This document shows positions 46,250 to 58,039 of a stretch of 64,000 nt of DNA, in pieces; position 1 is the first letter of the stretch; each line of letters starts with the position of its first letter. The translations under genes were made by a program, and so were the position numbers. Below the pieces are notes generated by a model, which did no database searches, was not told where the DNA came from, and was given only the letters and a program-made list of their open reading frames with translations. This stretch comes from Erigeron canadensis (taxonomy: Eukaryota > Streptophyta > Magnoliopsida > Asterales > Asteraceae), in NCBI RefSeq assembly GCF_010389155.1, contig NC_057766.1, forward strand, positions 41,115,516 to 41,179,515. The letters run 5' to 3'.

Positions 46250-47726
46250 ATGTCATATGTAAACCCATGGCATTAGTGCCCTTAACATACCAAAGGAATC
46301 GTTTCAAAGCATTATAGTGAGAGAGTCGAGGAGAATGCATATGCATGCATACTTGTTGAACTGAATACGTGATATCGGGACGGGTGAAAGTAAGATACTG
46401 CAAAGCTCCAACAAGACTGCGAAATAGAGTAGAATCTTCAAATAGAGGGGATGACTCGTCATCCAACTTACCTGTTGTATCAACCGGGGTGTTAACAGGA
46501 TTGCAGTCCATCATATTTGCCCTTTGAAGGATGTCGAGAGCATATTTATGCTGTGAGAAAAACAGACCAGAAGATGTCCGCGTGACAGAGATGCCCAAAA
46601 AATAACTCAAAGGGCCTAAATCCTTCATGGCAAAGTCAGAAGAGAGGTGAGATAAGAGTCTTGTCTTGAGTGCAAGAAAAGAAGTAATCAAGATGATGTC
46701 GTCAACATAGAGAAGAAGATATGCGGTCTGTTGATGATGCCTGTAAACAAAAAGAGAATGATATCAGGAACTATGTTAGAAGCCCAAGTGAGTCACATAG
46801 TCTGTGAACCGTTGATACCAAGCCCGCGGTGCTTGTTTCAACCCGTATAGAGACCGCTTAAGACGACATACATGATTGCATCTATGTGGATCACGAAAAC
46901 CAAATGGCTGATGCATGTACACCGTTTCCGAAAGATTTCCATGTAAAAAGGTATTTTTAACATCCGACTGATCAATATCCCAGTTGTTGTGTAATGCAAT
47001 GCTCAACACTATACGAATGGAGGCAGGCTTAACCACGGGGCTAAAGGTCTCAAAACAGTCAACACCAACTTGTTGTGTCCGCCCATCACAAACCAAACGC
47101 GCTTTGTAGCGCTCCAAAGATCCATCAGCTTTTGTTTTGTGTTTAAACAACCACATACAACGAATTATATTCATTTCCGGGTGTCGTGGCACTAGCTCCC
47201 AAGTATCATTATCAAGAAGAGCACGAAACTCATCTGCCATGGCATGGTTCCACACAGGGTTGGTGATGGCATCGGTTGGGGATTTTGGCAAGGGCTGAAT
47301 AGTTTCAGCTTGAAGGTTGAATGTAGGTTTTGGTTTAGAAATACCAGACATGCTACGGGTGGTCATAGTACGTTAAGGTGGTGGTGGTGGTGGTGTCGGG
47401 GAAGGGGGAGATGGAGTTTCGGAGACAGGTGGTTGTGTATGGTGTGGTGGACAATTACGAAGTCGACGGGAGTAAGTTTGTAGGGTTGGTGTGGTAGTAG
47501 TAGCTCGGTCAGGTGATTGAGGCGAGACTGGTGGTGGAGAGTTGGGAGAGGTAGTAGTGGTTGAAGGTGGGGGGTTGGTTGCAATTGGAGACGAAGGCCA
47601 AAGATGGGGGTGCAAGTGGGAGGAGAGGAACTCATGTGTGGGAGTAGGGGTATTTAGCTTGGCAAATGGGAAAACTTGCTCATCAAACACTACATGACGG
47701 GAAACAATAATCTTACGGGTAAACAA
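46245..47726 (-). pseudogene. Copia C reverse transcriptase part
   Basis: 47726-47373 gives the integrase C-terminal region ([18 protein letters not shown]) and a Pro/Thr-rich linker. 47366-46776 encodes RT motifs (WELVPRHPEMNIIRCMWLFKHK, FETFSPVVKPASIRIVLSIAL, GLKQAPRAWYQRF). Two stops follow THLGF. The YVDD motif lies at about 46695-46710, and 46691-46245 carries the RT thumb (LGPLSYFLGISVTR.. and TFTRPDITYSVQQVC), cut by the ARID element. Confidence 0.85.
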
Positions 47727-47786
47727 CTCATAACATTTATACCCCCTATGATCAGAAGGGTATCCAAGAAAGACACAAGGGGTGGA

Positions 47787-49385
47787 TCAATTTGCAAGTT
47801 TATGAATGGAAGTGGACGGATTAAGCGGGTAGCATAAGCAACCGAAGGTGCGAAGATGAGAGTAAGACGGGAATTTTTGAAAAAGGAGGAAGGTGGGGGT
47901 TTGAAGATTTTTTGTTTTATAGGGAAGAATGTTAAGGAGATAAGTGGCCATTTGCAAGGCATGATGCCAAAATGTAGAGGGAAGAGAGGCATGGGTGAGA
48001 AGAGTGCGAATCATGTTGTTGATGGAGCGGATTTTCCGTTCGGCTTTACTGTTTTGAGGGGATGTGTATGGACAGGGGAAACGAAAAAGCATGCCATTCT
48101 GGGTACAAAAATGATGAAAGGCTTTATTATTATTGTATTCAATTCCATTGTCACATTGGATAGATTTGACAGAACAATTAAATTGAGTGGAAACGTATTT
48201 ATGAAAATTAAGAAAGATAGAAAAGACAGAGGATTTATTAGCAAGAGGGTAGGTCCATAAATAATTAGTAAAGTCATCAAGAAACAAAAGATAATAACGA
48301 TGTCCACCGGTGCTAGTAACCGATGAGGTCCAAAGATCACTATGAATGATATCAAATGGCATATGAGTAAACGACAAAGATTCATTAAATGGAAGTTTAA
48401 TATGTTTGCCAAAAACACAAGATTGACATAAACGCTTATAATCAAGTCTATCAACAGAAATAAAATTCTGATTATTCAAAGTAGATAAAGACGATGGTCC
48501 AGGATGTCCTAAACGATGATGCCAAAGATCTTGAGAAAGTGCTGCAAAAGTGGATGGAGAAGTGACATGTGAGGACGCCAAGGCAAGTGGGTAAAGATCT
48601 CCGGTGCTATCACATCGGAGGATAGGAATCTGCGTCTGGTAGTCCTTCACAAGTAAACCAAAAGGGTCAAACTCAATAGAGATATTATTATCAGTAGTTA
48701 GATGATGAACAGACAAAAGGTTTTTGATAATTTGAGGGGAATAGAGGAGATTATTGATTTTGAAAGGTGGGTATGGTGGAAGAAAAGTAGTGTGACCAGT
48801 AGCATGAACGGGGATGTTTGAACCATTGCCAACGACAATTTTGTTTGTGCAATTATTGACACGAGTTGAGAGATTACCTGATGAATGAGTCATATATGAA
48901 GTGGCTCCAGAGTCGCAATACCAGTTAGGATCCGGGTGCAAGTTGAGTGCTGCCAAAGCCTGGGGAATGTTGGTGGTAGTGTAGTTGTGCTGCTGATAAC
49001 CTGGTGGTGTACTTCTGAGTATGCCTGCAAAAGAAGGGCCACTCCCACGTCCAGGAGCGGTGGGAGTAGTCAGGTATGGGGCTGGAGGGGGGAACCACGA
49101 CTGTTGAGGATACCATGGGGAAAAAGCTTGAGGATACCATACTGGTGAGAGGTACCCACGACCACGTGACTGACCCCGACCCCGGAAACAACCCCCACGA
49201 CCCCTGCTCCGAGGAGCATAAGAAGCCGGTCGAGGAGCTGAATGCGTGGGAGGCTGAACAAGTGGTGTTTGTGGTGTAACGGCAGTAGGGGCAGCCGGGG
49301 GTGCAGGGGGAGTCGGTGGTGCTGGGGGTGTAGCAATAAAAGCCGACTCGGATGAACCTTGATTTGCTTGACGAGATTCTTCCAT
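47787..49385 (-). pseudogene. Copia C protease and integrase part
   Basis: A Pro/Ala- and Arg/Gly-rich gag end (SRGRGGCFRGRGQSRGRG) is followed by protease (WYCDSGATSYMTH), the HRLGHPGPSSL zinc region, and the integrase core (HSDLWTSSV, FLDDFTNYLW, QCDNGIEYNNN, SPQNSKAERKIR). In the ..SIHKLAN-stop-STPCV segment a TGA replaces the usual Arg codon. No CCHC knuckle is seen; the RGG-like stretch may replace it. Confidence 0.87.
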
Positions 49386-49397
49386 AAGTAACTGTGA

Positions 49398-50003
49398 TCA
49401 GGCACCATAAAAATCTGGCAACGGGTTGATTTGTTGAATGATGGACGCAACCGTGCTAAAGCGGTCGTTGAAACCAGCAATAATCTGAAGAACCAATCGC
49501 TTTTCGGAGACAGGGGAGCTAACATTCGCCAGTTGATCTGCAATTAACTTCAGTTCTTGACAGTAAGAGGATATGTCAGGGAAGGAATTCAGCTTGGTGG
49601 TGGAAAACTTATTTTCCAAATAAACAGTTCTGGTACTTGCATTATCATGAAAAATCTTCTCTAGTGTTTCCCATGCACATGGCGCTGTGGTATCCGGCTT
49701 TAGAATAGTCTGTAGGAGGTCGGTTGATATAGTTGCATACAACCATTGAAGCACGATCGAATCAATACGATCCCAGTTGGGGGGTTTTTCAACAGCCTTG
49801 CCTGAAGAGTTCGGCTTGTCAGGAGAGGCGTCAGTAGAGTCGGTGGGAGAGGAGATGATGTGGTCGATGGCTTCGTGAGCACGACAATGGGTTATGAAAA
49901 GTAGTCGCCAGGAGACATACTGGCTGCTGTTCATCTCAAGTGTGACGGGAATGAGAGATTTAATATTGGTGACAGTGGTTGTTGGGTGTAGAGGGGCTGC
50001 CAT
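49398..50003 (-). pseudogene. Copia C gag
   Basis: MAAPLHPTTTVTNIKSLIP start, then a capsid-like segment (YVSWRLLFITHCRAHEAIDHI, ..ILKPDTTAPCAWETLEKIFHDN, SYCQELKLIADQLANV) as in short-LTR Copia Gags. It ends ..PLPDFYGA with TGA where CGA would continue into the next ORF in the same frame (SQLLMEESRQ). Confidence 0.85.
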
Positions 50004-50095
50004 GGTGTCGATTAGGAGATAGATCGACTGGACAGAAAATAGGAAGAAGAAATAGGAGGGTTACGTGATTAAAGAAGGGAGAAAAAGAAGAGAGC

Positions 50096-50214
50096 GGCCA
50101 AAATCAATTCCCTTCTCATTAATCACGAGTATAAATAGTTACAAATGTTTGCTAAACAACCCTCTAATATTTGATATTTACATACACAAATATAAATAGA
50201 TATCTAGTCTAATA
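50096..50214 (-). repeat. Copia C 5' LTR, last 17 bases missing
   Basis: Matches the left LTR except that the terminal AGATATCTATTCTATCA (on the - strand) is absent. The neighbouring inner sequence shows no TGGTATCAGAGC primer site, so a small deletion removed the LTR end and primer site. Confidence 0.75.
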
Positions 50215-50666
50215 GTATTCCTTATTGGGTTCTTCTAGAGCTTTCTTGCACCCTTCAGCTGTCTTGTATACAAACATGGCAAACCCCTTGAATTTTACAG
50301 TAGCATTGTCAACCCCCAATGGCCCTTCGTCAATCTCTCCAAACTTGGCAAAGTAGGACCTAAGTGCATTGGGATTCACATGGGACCCAACATTTGCAAG
50401 AAAGATCTTTCGTCCAATAGTATTTTGTGTAGCAGTGTTCTGGTTGTTACTAGGTCCACCAGGTCCTGCAGAAGCTAACTGGCAAGTAGCCATGCGGCTT
50501 CCTATCTTCTTTTGTGTCTTTTTAAGGGACGTACTTGCACTTTTTCGGTTCTTGAAAAGAACAAAGCCATAGCCTTTGGCCTTCCCGGTTACTTTATCCG
50601 TAACAACTGTATACTCTTCGATATCACCATATTTTTTTAAGGGTGGAGATCCCCTCAAGTTGAAAG
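50215..50666 (-). pseudogene. UBP1-associated protein 2-like RRM gene, 5' part (truncated)
   Basis: The - strand encodes the end of RRM1 (YGDIEEYTVVTDKVTGKAKG, RNP1 KGYGFVLF), the linker (KKIGSRMATCQLASAGP) and RRM2 (RNP2 KIFLANV, RNP1 KGFAMFVY, ALEEPNKEY). The spacing fits UBA2-type plant hnRNPs. The N-terminal third is absent: homology starts at about 50660, where the sequence passes into the repeat shared with 27.7 kb. The 3' part is at 42846-43288. No intron is seen inside. It cannot produce a full protein. Confidence 0.82.
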
Positions 50667-50679
50667 TTAAATAGTCAAC

Positions 50680-51197
50680 ATTAAATTAGTCAGATGTCAA
50701 CATTTAATAGTCAACATTAAATAGATATTGATGTCATTCAAGAAATGTTTATAGCCTTAAAATTATTTTGATGGGATCGATCTCATGCCGACAATATTGA
50801 CCCAAATCCCAAATATTGGGTGATTTTGGTTCATCAATCTGATTTTGTGGATCGCAATGGATTCTTTGTAATTGCTACGCGGGTTGTTCTGGGCTGTGTA
50901 TAAATAGCTATATGTCTTGAACGGGTCATAATGGGCAATGAAGCCATGAAGTTGGGCGGTTGCGACCTTAATTGTTGAAAAAAATACAACTTCAAAGTAA
51001 AACACTCAGGCAAATTAATTAACTAATATTGCATGCTCCTCACGTGTGTTAATTGTCAAAGTGACACTCAATTGTTTTTGCATATTATAATTCCATAAAA
51101 TGCTTTACATTTATTTTCATTTATATTATATAAATAATTTGAATATTAATATTATTTTCTTAGTATCATATAAACAAAATATATTAAACTTGATACA
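50680..51197. repeat. Duplicated segment, copy 2 (partner 27730-28262)
   Basis: Collinear with the 27.7-28.3 kb copy and includes the same 80-codon ORF (50763-51005, - strand). The right part is interrupted by the hAT element, resumes at 52374 and is cut at 52389 by the SIRE-like LTR. Confidence 0.75.
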
Positions 51198-52373
51198 CAA
51201 TGGCGAAACCACGTTAAAACCAGGCAGGGCCATGGCCCATCCCAACATACTAATAATGTTATATTTGTACGTATAAATTTACAAGGTTTTCATTCGACGA
51301 GTGTGCTTGGCCCATCCAATGCAACTTATATTTGAAATGAGGCCCACTAACTTATTTTGAAATTAGAATATCAGTGGCTACATTGTTTGCAAAACAAATT
51401 AAAATATACGAGCATAATGCTCGCGCGTTGCGGCGGCTAGAAGGTGAGAAAGGCAGGCGGTGGTGGAGATCGAGGGAGGCCATGGAGAAGGAGGGCGACA
51501 ACCGAGAGTGATAGAAAATCGATAGAGTGTATAATGATTAGAGAGAAAATTAGGGAAAGGGGAATATATATAAGGGTTTTATGTTTTAAGTAGGGGTATT
51601 TTGGGAAGAAAAATTTTGCTTAATTTCTTAATCTCAATCCTCTTTATAAGGGATTATAGATAATGTTGTTTCTCTCTTACTTAATTAATAACAATCGCAG
51701 TTTTTTCTCTGAAAAAGTTTAAAAATCTTTATTTAATCGTGCCTTTTCAGCTCTATCTAACAAAAGTATAATAATTTCATCCGGTCATTAGTTTTATGAA
51801 ATGTTTTATGTTTTTGAGATTATTACGTATTGATGTAATTAATTATGACCAAATGTCCATGTTATGTAAAAATATTATAAAATGTTTATGTTATGTAATC
51901 AACTTTCAAATCCCGATTATAAGATGTACCTGACAAATAAAAAACTTACACATGACAGCTTATATGGTTACCACATATATCCAGTTACATCCAATAACCA
52001 GGATTTGAAAGTAGCTTATATGGTTGTCACATATACCCAGTTACATCCAATAAACATGATTTGAAAGTTCATTACATTACATAGACTTTTCACGAAATCT
52101 TTAAATAATATATACATTTCGTCATAATTAGTTACATTCATAGGTATTAATCCTTTTTTTTTTCAAATCTCTAATAATTTATACATGGTCTTTTAAATTT
52201 TCATGTCATAGCAGAGTTTAAATTACTTGTGTTAATTAGCTAATATTGTTTTAAAATTTTATTGTAATTTTTTTATATATATTATCCGGCTTTTTCTTTA
52301 AACAATTTCTACCCTTTATATCTCGTTGTTCAGTTTCGGCCCATCCAAGGTATAATTTCTGGCTTCGCCATTG
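51198..52373. mobile_element. Non-autonomous hAT element
   Basis: 1176 bp with inverted ends CAATGGCGAAACC at 51198 and GGCTTCGCCATTG ending at 52373. A perfect 8-bp duplication, TTGATACA, stands at 51190-51197 and 52374-52381. 8-bp duplications with CARNGGCG-type ends are typical of hAT transposons. The empty site is preserved in the paralogous segment at about 28250-28258. No transposase ORF. It holds a GCTCGCGCGTTGCGGCGG stretch (51419-51436) that resembles the repeat near 206-230, perhaps a further nested element. Confidence 0.85.
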
Positions 52374-52389
52374 TTGATACATAATTTTC

Positions 52390-53355
52390 TGTAAGTCCCA
52401 ACTATTACTAGATGGGTGCTAAAGACACCTCTATGTCGATGGTGAGTGAACTTTGCAACACGATCAATTAATATGGATATGACCAGTTTAGATTGATCAA
52501 GTACCAGGTTAACTGGAGATAGTGTATTAAGGTGACTGAATATGTAAATTAATACAATGCACTAACAAGTAAGTAAACTGGTGAGACAATGTATAATTTT
52601 CAAGTGTATTTTATTTATTGATTGTTTAAATAAAATACAAGGTTGTTGCGAAACCAAGATAATACATGAATGTAAATATCCTAACAACCCATGAATTACA
52701 ATTGATCTAAACTTGGAAATTCTCCTAAACAATCGAAACACTTAGAGTTGTGAAATGTTCCTTTTTGCGATTGAGAGAATATTGCACAAGTTCACCAATA
52801 TTGCAGAATATATGTATTTGCAAAGTTACTGAAAATGCTTGTGCAAGGACCTCTATTTATAGTCGAAGATTGAGCATGGGGATCTCAACTTCGACATACA
52901 AATATGGTTGACAGCACACAAAAGTATTGTTTAAATAATCTTTTGTGTGTGCTAAATAAAGTAAGACAAAATGTTACTTTATTCAACCACTCTACATCTT
53001 TGCACCTTTATCCAAAGACAATATCATTGTCCGGTTAAAAGGATGTAGAGTAAAAAGGTCCTCATCGTAATCAGTGTAAAGCTTTGTAAGAGCATTTATA
53101 CTGGAGGATTCTCCAGTTGATTTATCTGGTAGATTGTCAACTGGGCTTCGCTGTCATTGCCAATCTCTATCTTCCATTTGTTGTCTTTGACTTCAACTGG
53201 AAGGTCTTCAGATTCTAGTCTTCTGATCTCAACTGGAGGACGCCAACAGTTGCTAAACCTGTACAATGCAACTGGACTTCTAATATTTCGGACAATTCTG
53301 CATGCTCTCCAGATGTCGCTGGAGAGCTCCAGTTTAGCTTAAACTGGTCCTAACA
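52390..53355 (-). repeat. Copia B 3' LTR (966 bp)
   Basis: + strand starts TGTAAGTCCC and ends GGTCCTAACA; the purine tract (- strand CAATTAGGGGGAATT) follows at 53356-53370. The insertion point is inside the repeat copy at 50680-52389. Confidence 0.88.
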
Positions 53356-53629
53356 AATTCCCCCTAATTGTCCTGAAATATTGTCAAGTATTTTCAAACT
53401 TGTTTCTATACAAGTTTAAGTTTGAAATACTTGAGTTTGATAAAACCTATTAAGTTTCCAAGACATTTTTATAGATCATCAAATGTCTTGGATTTCGTTT
53501 TAAGTGTTTGTAGATCTTATCAGATATCTTACTTGTGAGTTACAATCTGGAAACTTGTATATACACAACAATTACAAATAAGTTACAAGAAAGTACACAA
53601 AATTACAAGCAGATAGTTAGAAGGAAAAC

Positions 53630-56600
53630 TTAAACAGATGGCCCTTCGCCAGTTTTTCTTCTTTTTGTGACTGATGAAATTGGCTGAGTATCTTCAGGAT
53701 CAAGGCCTAATCTTTCTTCAATGTTTTCCTTGAACTTGATAAGATTTTGCAATACGTACTCCCAGCCTTTTTCAACCTTATTCTTCCTCTGCCTTCCTTC
53801 CAGTAACCTCAACATCTCTACATGTTCGGAATGACCATACTGATGGACATCCGGGTTCTCAGTTGTTCTCTTAGGCCCACCAAAGTATTGTACCTCAACA
53901 ACAAAATGCTTAGCACCAGGCTTGATCGAAACCTTAACATCAGTAATCTTGCCTCTATTGTGCCTTCGACGCTGTACATCTGACAAATATGTGCGAGCTT
54001 CAGATTCATTTGTCAGTTTAATTTTGCTCGTGCTCAGCTTTTGTGTAGCAGCTCGAATATCATCAGTTGTGGGTTCAGATGGTTCTACCCAAGTCCTCAG
54101 ATTTGCATCCCTTGGCAAAGCCTTTTGTTTTCTTCCTTTGGACTTGGGTGGATTCAACACTTTGGTGACCGCCTTCTTTACCTGCTCAGTCCTCTTGAGA
54201 ATCCCTTCAGACCTGATCTCTCTGGCCTTCTCCACCGACACATTCAAACACTTAGCATCCAGTTCAGCCTCATCATCCTGGTAGTGTTTGTCCAGTTCAA
54301 CTTCAAGCATCTCCTTCAGTGCATTGACTATTCTTGGATCTTCTTTGATCTTCTTGTATTCAACAAGTGTCAAGCCAAGGAGTTGAGCATCAGTGATATC
54401 AACAAGAGGGGTTGGAAGACTTCTTCTAGATTCGAATTGGTTCACCTTCATTTGTTTCTTCCTTTCCTTGACCAGGTATCCCACTCTTGCTAACTTCTGA
54501 CTCTCGCTTTCAGTAACTGGAGGCAACAAATCAACATTGCCTTTCCCTTATCAACAATGGTCTTTCCCTTATCAACACTCCCCTTTACCACATCATCAAA
54601 CACCTCAATCTCCTGCTCACCAGCCTCAGTACTGGTAGCCACCACTAACTCCTTCCCTTTACCTGAAGTCTCCATAAGAGTGCGAGGGGCATGTACCGAC
54701 CTTTCCCCCTTGGCAGCATCTAGGCCTTGCCTGATGGCTTCAAAATCGGCATGACTAGAGGGCAAGCGATCTAGAGGCTGCCATGATTGCATTGTCTTGC
54801 ACTCTTTGAAGACTCCACAAATCATACGAACTGTCCTCCACAAATGATTTATCTCCTGAGACTGAGTCATAACATTTCCACTTGTCTGCTCTTGACTCTT
54901 TAAAATTTGTTTAAGTATTGAGAGATCATCTGAAGAGAGCCCAGTTGCAGGGACTTCCTTAACACTTTCAGTAACAACCTCCCTCCCTTTGCCAACTTCA
55001 GTGGTCAGATCAGATATGGCAGATGAGTGTTCAGATACTTTGCTGGCCAGTGTATCCAGACTGCACCTCAACCGATCAATCTCAGATGTAATTGGAGTGA
55101 GATCGACCTGGGGCGCTGCAATCTTGGTGATCTCAGACATCACCTTTTCAATTAAACTTCTCTCACTGGCAGCCAAAGTTTCTTCAATCTTGAGACCTAC
55201 TGAAGAGGCCAACTGACTCCCAAACTCTGTCACATCTAGGCCAGGTTTGCTACATAAATCTTGCACCTGCCTTTCCAGATTCTTAATATCAACCTCTGAT
55301 GATCTGACAGTACTGTTCAGCAGGTTGGATATTGAAGATGTGACTCCAGATTGAGTTAGTGCGAACGCCTCCCTTAAAGATGTTGCCAGTTGATTGGAGG
55401 ATTCCACTAACTCGTTCAGCTTTCCAAACACCAAGTCCTCATTAGCTGAGAACTTGTTTATCCCCAGGTCAACCACTTTGATATTCTGCATATGATCCTT
55501 TTGGTACCTGGAGAGGGACTTGGTGTTTTTGTCCAGTGTCTTTTGAATCTCTTCCACCCTCGCGAGAAGGTTCGAGAGATCGGCTTGAAAAGACACAAAT
55601 TGGCTTTCCAGTGACTGAGGGGAAGGTGTCACTGGACCAGCCGAAAAAGCTACAGGTGCAACTGGACGAGGTATGACAATGTTTGCTTCTCCAATTGCAG
55701 TAGCATCAGTTGATAGAAGAGGAGGGGTTGTAGAAATGAAGGGAAGAGATTCAATATGTCGTTCATGCTGAGAATGCTCAGGTGTGAATGACGGCGACGG
55801 TGGTGTTAGGATGTGTCTATTTCTAGGCACACCCATAGAAGAAAGTAGTTGGCGAGAGGCGAATATTGGAGGTATATCTAAGCTTTGTATATTTGTTAGG
55901 GAAACTGAAACATGTGGTTCTTGGGGTTGACCAAGGAGAGAAGGGAGCTGATCAAGTACAGTTGCATCAGCCATCTGCTGGTCAGATTCCGTCTCAGATG
56001 AGTCCGAAGACTCAAGCTGAAACTCACCCTCATTTATGCCAAGATTCATAAATGTTGGGGGTGGCTGAACAAGTTGTTCAGACTCCTGATGACCAGTTTG
56101 AGTTGCCTCAATGGTATCATCAGTTCTAGGATCCGTTGCCGAAGCATCTTCTCCCTGGACAGAGGTGACTGGTGCCTCAACTACAACTGCTCTATCCTCA
56201 GTTGCAGTATCACCGGTAGCGGCTTCAGAGACCACAGTCACAGATTGTGACTGGTCAGGTGCAACAAGTCCAGATCTGGATCTCCTTCTGCTTTTGGAAG
56301 ATCTTCTTGCTTTAGGAATCGCCTGGACTCCTGCTTCTGCCACAGTTACCGCTCCAGTAGACGAACCGGTGGGTCCCTCATTATTTTGAGGCCCGCCCAG
56401 TTGCCTTTCTGACTCACCAGATTGTGGTGCATCAGTTTTAGAGAATGCAAAGATCATTCTCGGGGACATCTGGACTTCATCAGAAGTGGACACCAGGTTG
56501 TCCAGATTCCTCAACAGTTCTGGCACAGAGAACAAGGATTGTGTGTTGTTGTACTCTTCTCTGCCTAGAACCTGAATGAAACAAAGGGACAAGAATCTCG

Positions 56601-57330
56601 AAAAGGGAATACAAGGACCCCTGTTGCCCTTCAGCTTAAACACCAGGCTTCTGAACAGAATACCAGCAAAGTCCACCCTCAGCCCATTCCAAAGGCAGTA
56701 AGCCATCTCTACCTGGAAGGAGTTTATCTGGTCCAATCCACCAGAACTCCCTCCCAAACTTTCCACCAAGTGGACCATAAAGAACTTCCAGGATGGTGAA
56801 AGCCCTTTCATTGTAATGGACCCCTTGGTCTTCAAAACATCCCCCTCCACCATCTCCTTATTTCCCATGTCAAGGAAGACCTGGCGGAAATTAATGTTGG
56901 AGGAAATCACCACTGGATTTTCATTTTGTCTCCAGTAGTTGAGGTTAAGGGCTTCCCTCAACGTTTCAGTGGTGATGGTACACGGGACTGACCCATCCTT
57001 TAGAGAAAAGGAGATGGATGAGCAGTCATCAGAAAGAGAGGCAGTGTACCAGAACTCACACAAGTAGTCATGAAACAGCTTGTGTGGAATGAAAGAAAAG
57101 GCATCGTTGAGGGGAGAAATCCGGAGAAAGGATTGGATTCTCTCTATAAGAGAGTCAGCGGCCTGGAGCCCTTGAAGAGATGCCATTGGATTATTTGGAT
57201 TTAATTTTATAAGTTTAGAACTTATGGGAGCACCAGTGGCACGAATAACATTTTGTGATGGATTGTACTCAGCAGTGAGTAGATTCAGATCACGAGAACG
57301 AGATGAAGAAGAAGATGATTTAGGAGCCAT
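53630..57330 (-). pseudogene. Envelope-like ORF of SIRE-type Copia (frameshifted)
   Basis: 57330-54490 (946 codons) begins MAPKSSSSSSRSRDLNLLTA. It has a conserved N-terminal globular part (FHDYLCEFWYTASLSDD.., SWKFFMVHLVESLGG), a long Ser/Thr/Pro/Gln-rich section with KARRSSKSRRRSRSG, and a coiled-coil-like stretch (..DLSNLLARVEEIQKTLDKN..). A one-base shift near 54500-54540 moves the frame into 54529-53630 (299 codons, Lys/Glu-rich, ..ERLGLDPEDTQP). Position and length match the third ORF of SIRE elements, called envelope-like; similarity to real envelope proteins is not evident here, and no clear membrane segment or signal peptide is seen. Its role remains unknown. Confidence 0.8.
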
Positions 57331-58039
57331 TTGTGAAATTTAATTTAGGGTTTTAGACTTAAAGAAGAAAGAGAGAAAGGGATCTCGAATTGTGAATGAT
57401 TGGAAGAGTAAATGAAGGAATTTTGAGTGAAGTAAATGAGACGGATATTTTTTGGTGGTATATATAGGCAGTAAAATATTGCCAATATATATACGAAAAG
57501 ATATTTTTAGTCCCCAAAAGTTTGAAATAATTTGTAAAAAGTGATTTTCCGAAATTTTGAGAGTTCAAAAATATTTAATACCTCCCATCAAGCATTTAAT
57601 GCTACGACGGCTGGTATTCCCACTCACCCACTAACTTCATCAATACCCATAAAAAGTGCAGTACATTTCACCAAAAAGTCTTGACACGTAAGACATGTCA
57701 GGTGACGTTTGTGAGTGCGAGGTTAGCACTCAGTAACATCACGTGTCACAAGTATCCACCAAGTAAAACATAACGTTATGAAATCTGGCTGACTACCATT
57801 TTGAGACAAGACCAAACTAGCAAACTGGAGAAATTTTTCAGATGCCAGTTTCAACTGATGACTTTCAGTTGCATTTTTCAATAAAAACAAATTTTATTTT
57901 GAAAAATTTTTTTGAGTCTTTTCCTTCCTAAAAATGTGATCCATTTGATCAATGACTAGTCTTTGAGTACATCAAGGCGTTCAATCTCCAACCAATCAAG
58001 GATCACCTGGACCATCCTCAACTGAAGGGCCTCTCCAGT
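57331..58039. other. Spacer between Copia B pol and the envelope-like ORF
   Basis: About 700 bp without a long ORF. It lies in the element and would hold the leader of the downstream ORF; a TATATATA run on the - strand near 57460-57500 could be a promoter for a separate transcript, which is speculative. Confidence 0.4.

Larger units (their letters stand above)
43289..50214 (-). mobile_element. Short-LTR Ty1/Copia retrotransposon C inside an RRM gene
   Basis: The element on the - strand interrupts the RRM gene between codons for ..NKEY and DGCE. LTRs of 136 bp (left) and 119 bp (right) start TATTAGACTAG on the - strand. The flanking 5-mers GTATA (43284-43288) and GTATT (50215-50219) are an almost perfect target duplication. 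Order: gag, protease, integrase, RT, RNase H. It is itself broken by a younger LTR element (43933-46249) in the RT/RNase H region. The short LTRs and a Gag without a zinc knuckle fit an Ale/Retrofit-like lineage (tentative). Several in-frame stops make it defective. Confidence 0.88.

Noticed and set aside
47244..47483. + strand ORFs in the 47.2-48.3 kb region
   Set aside because: They are opposite-strand shadows of Copia C RT and integrase; low-complexity GGTGGTGG comes from the Pro-rich linker.
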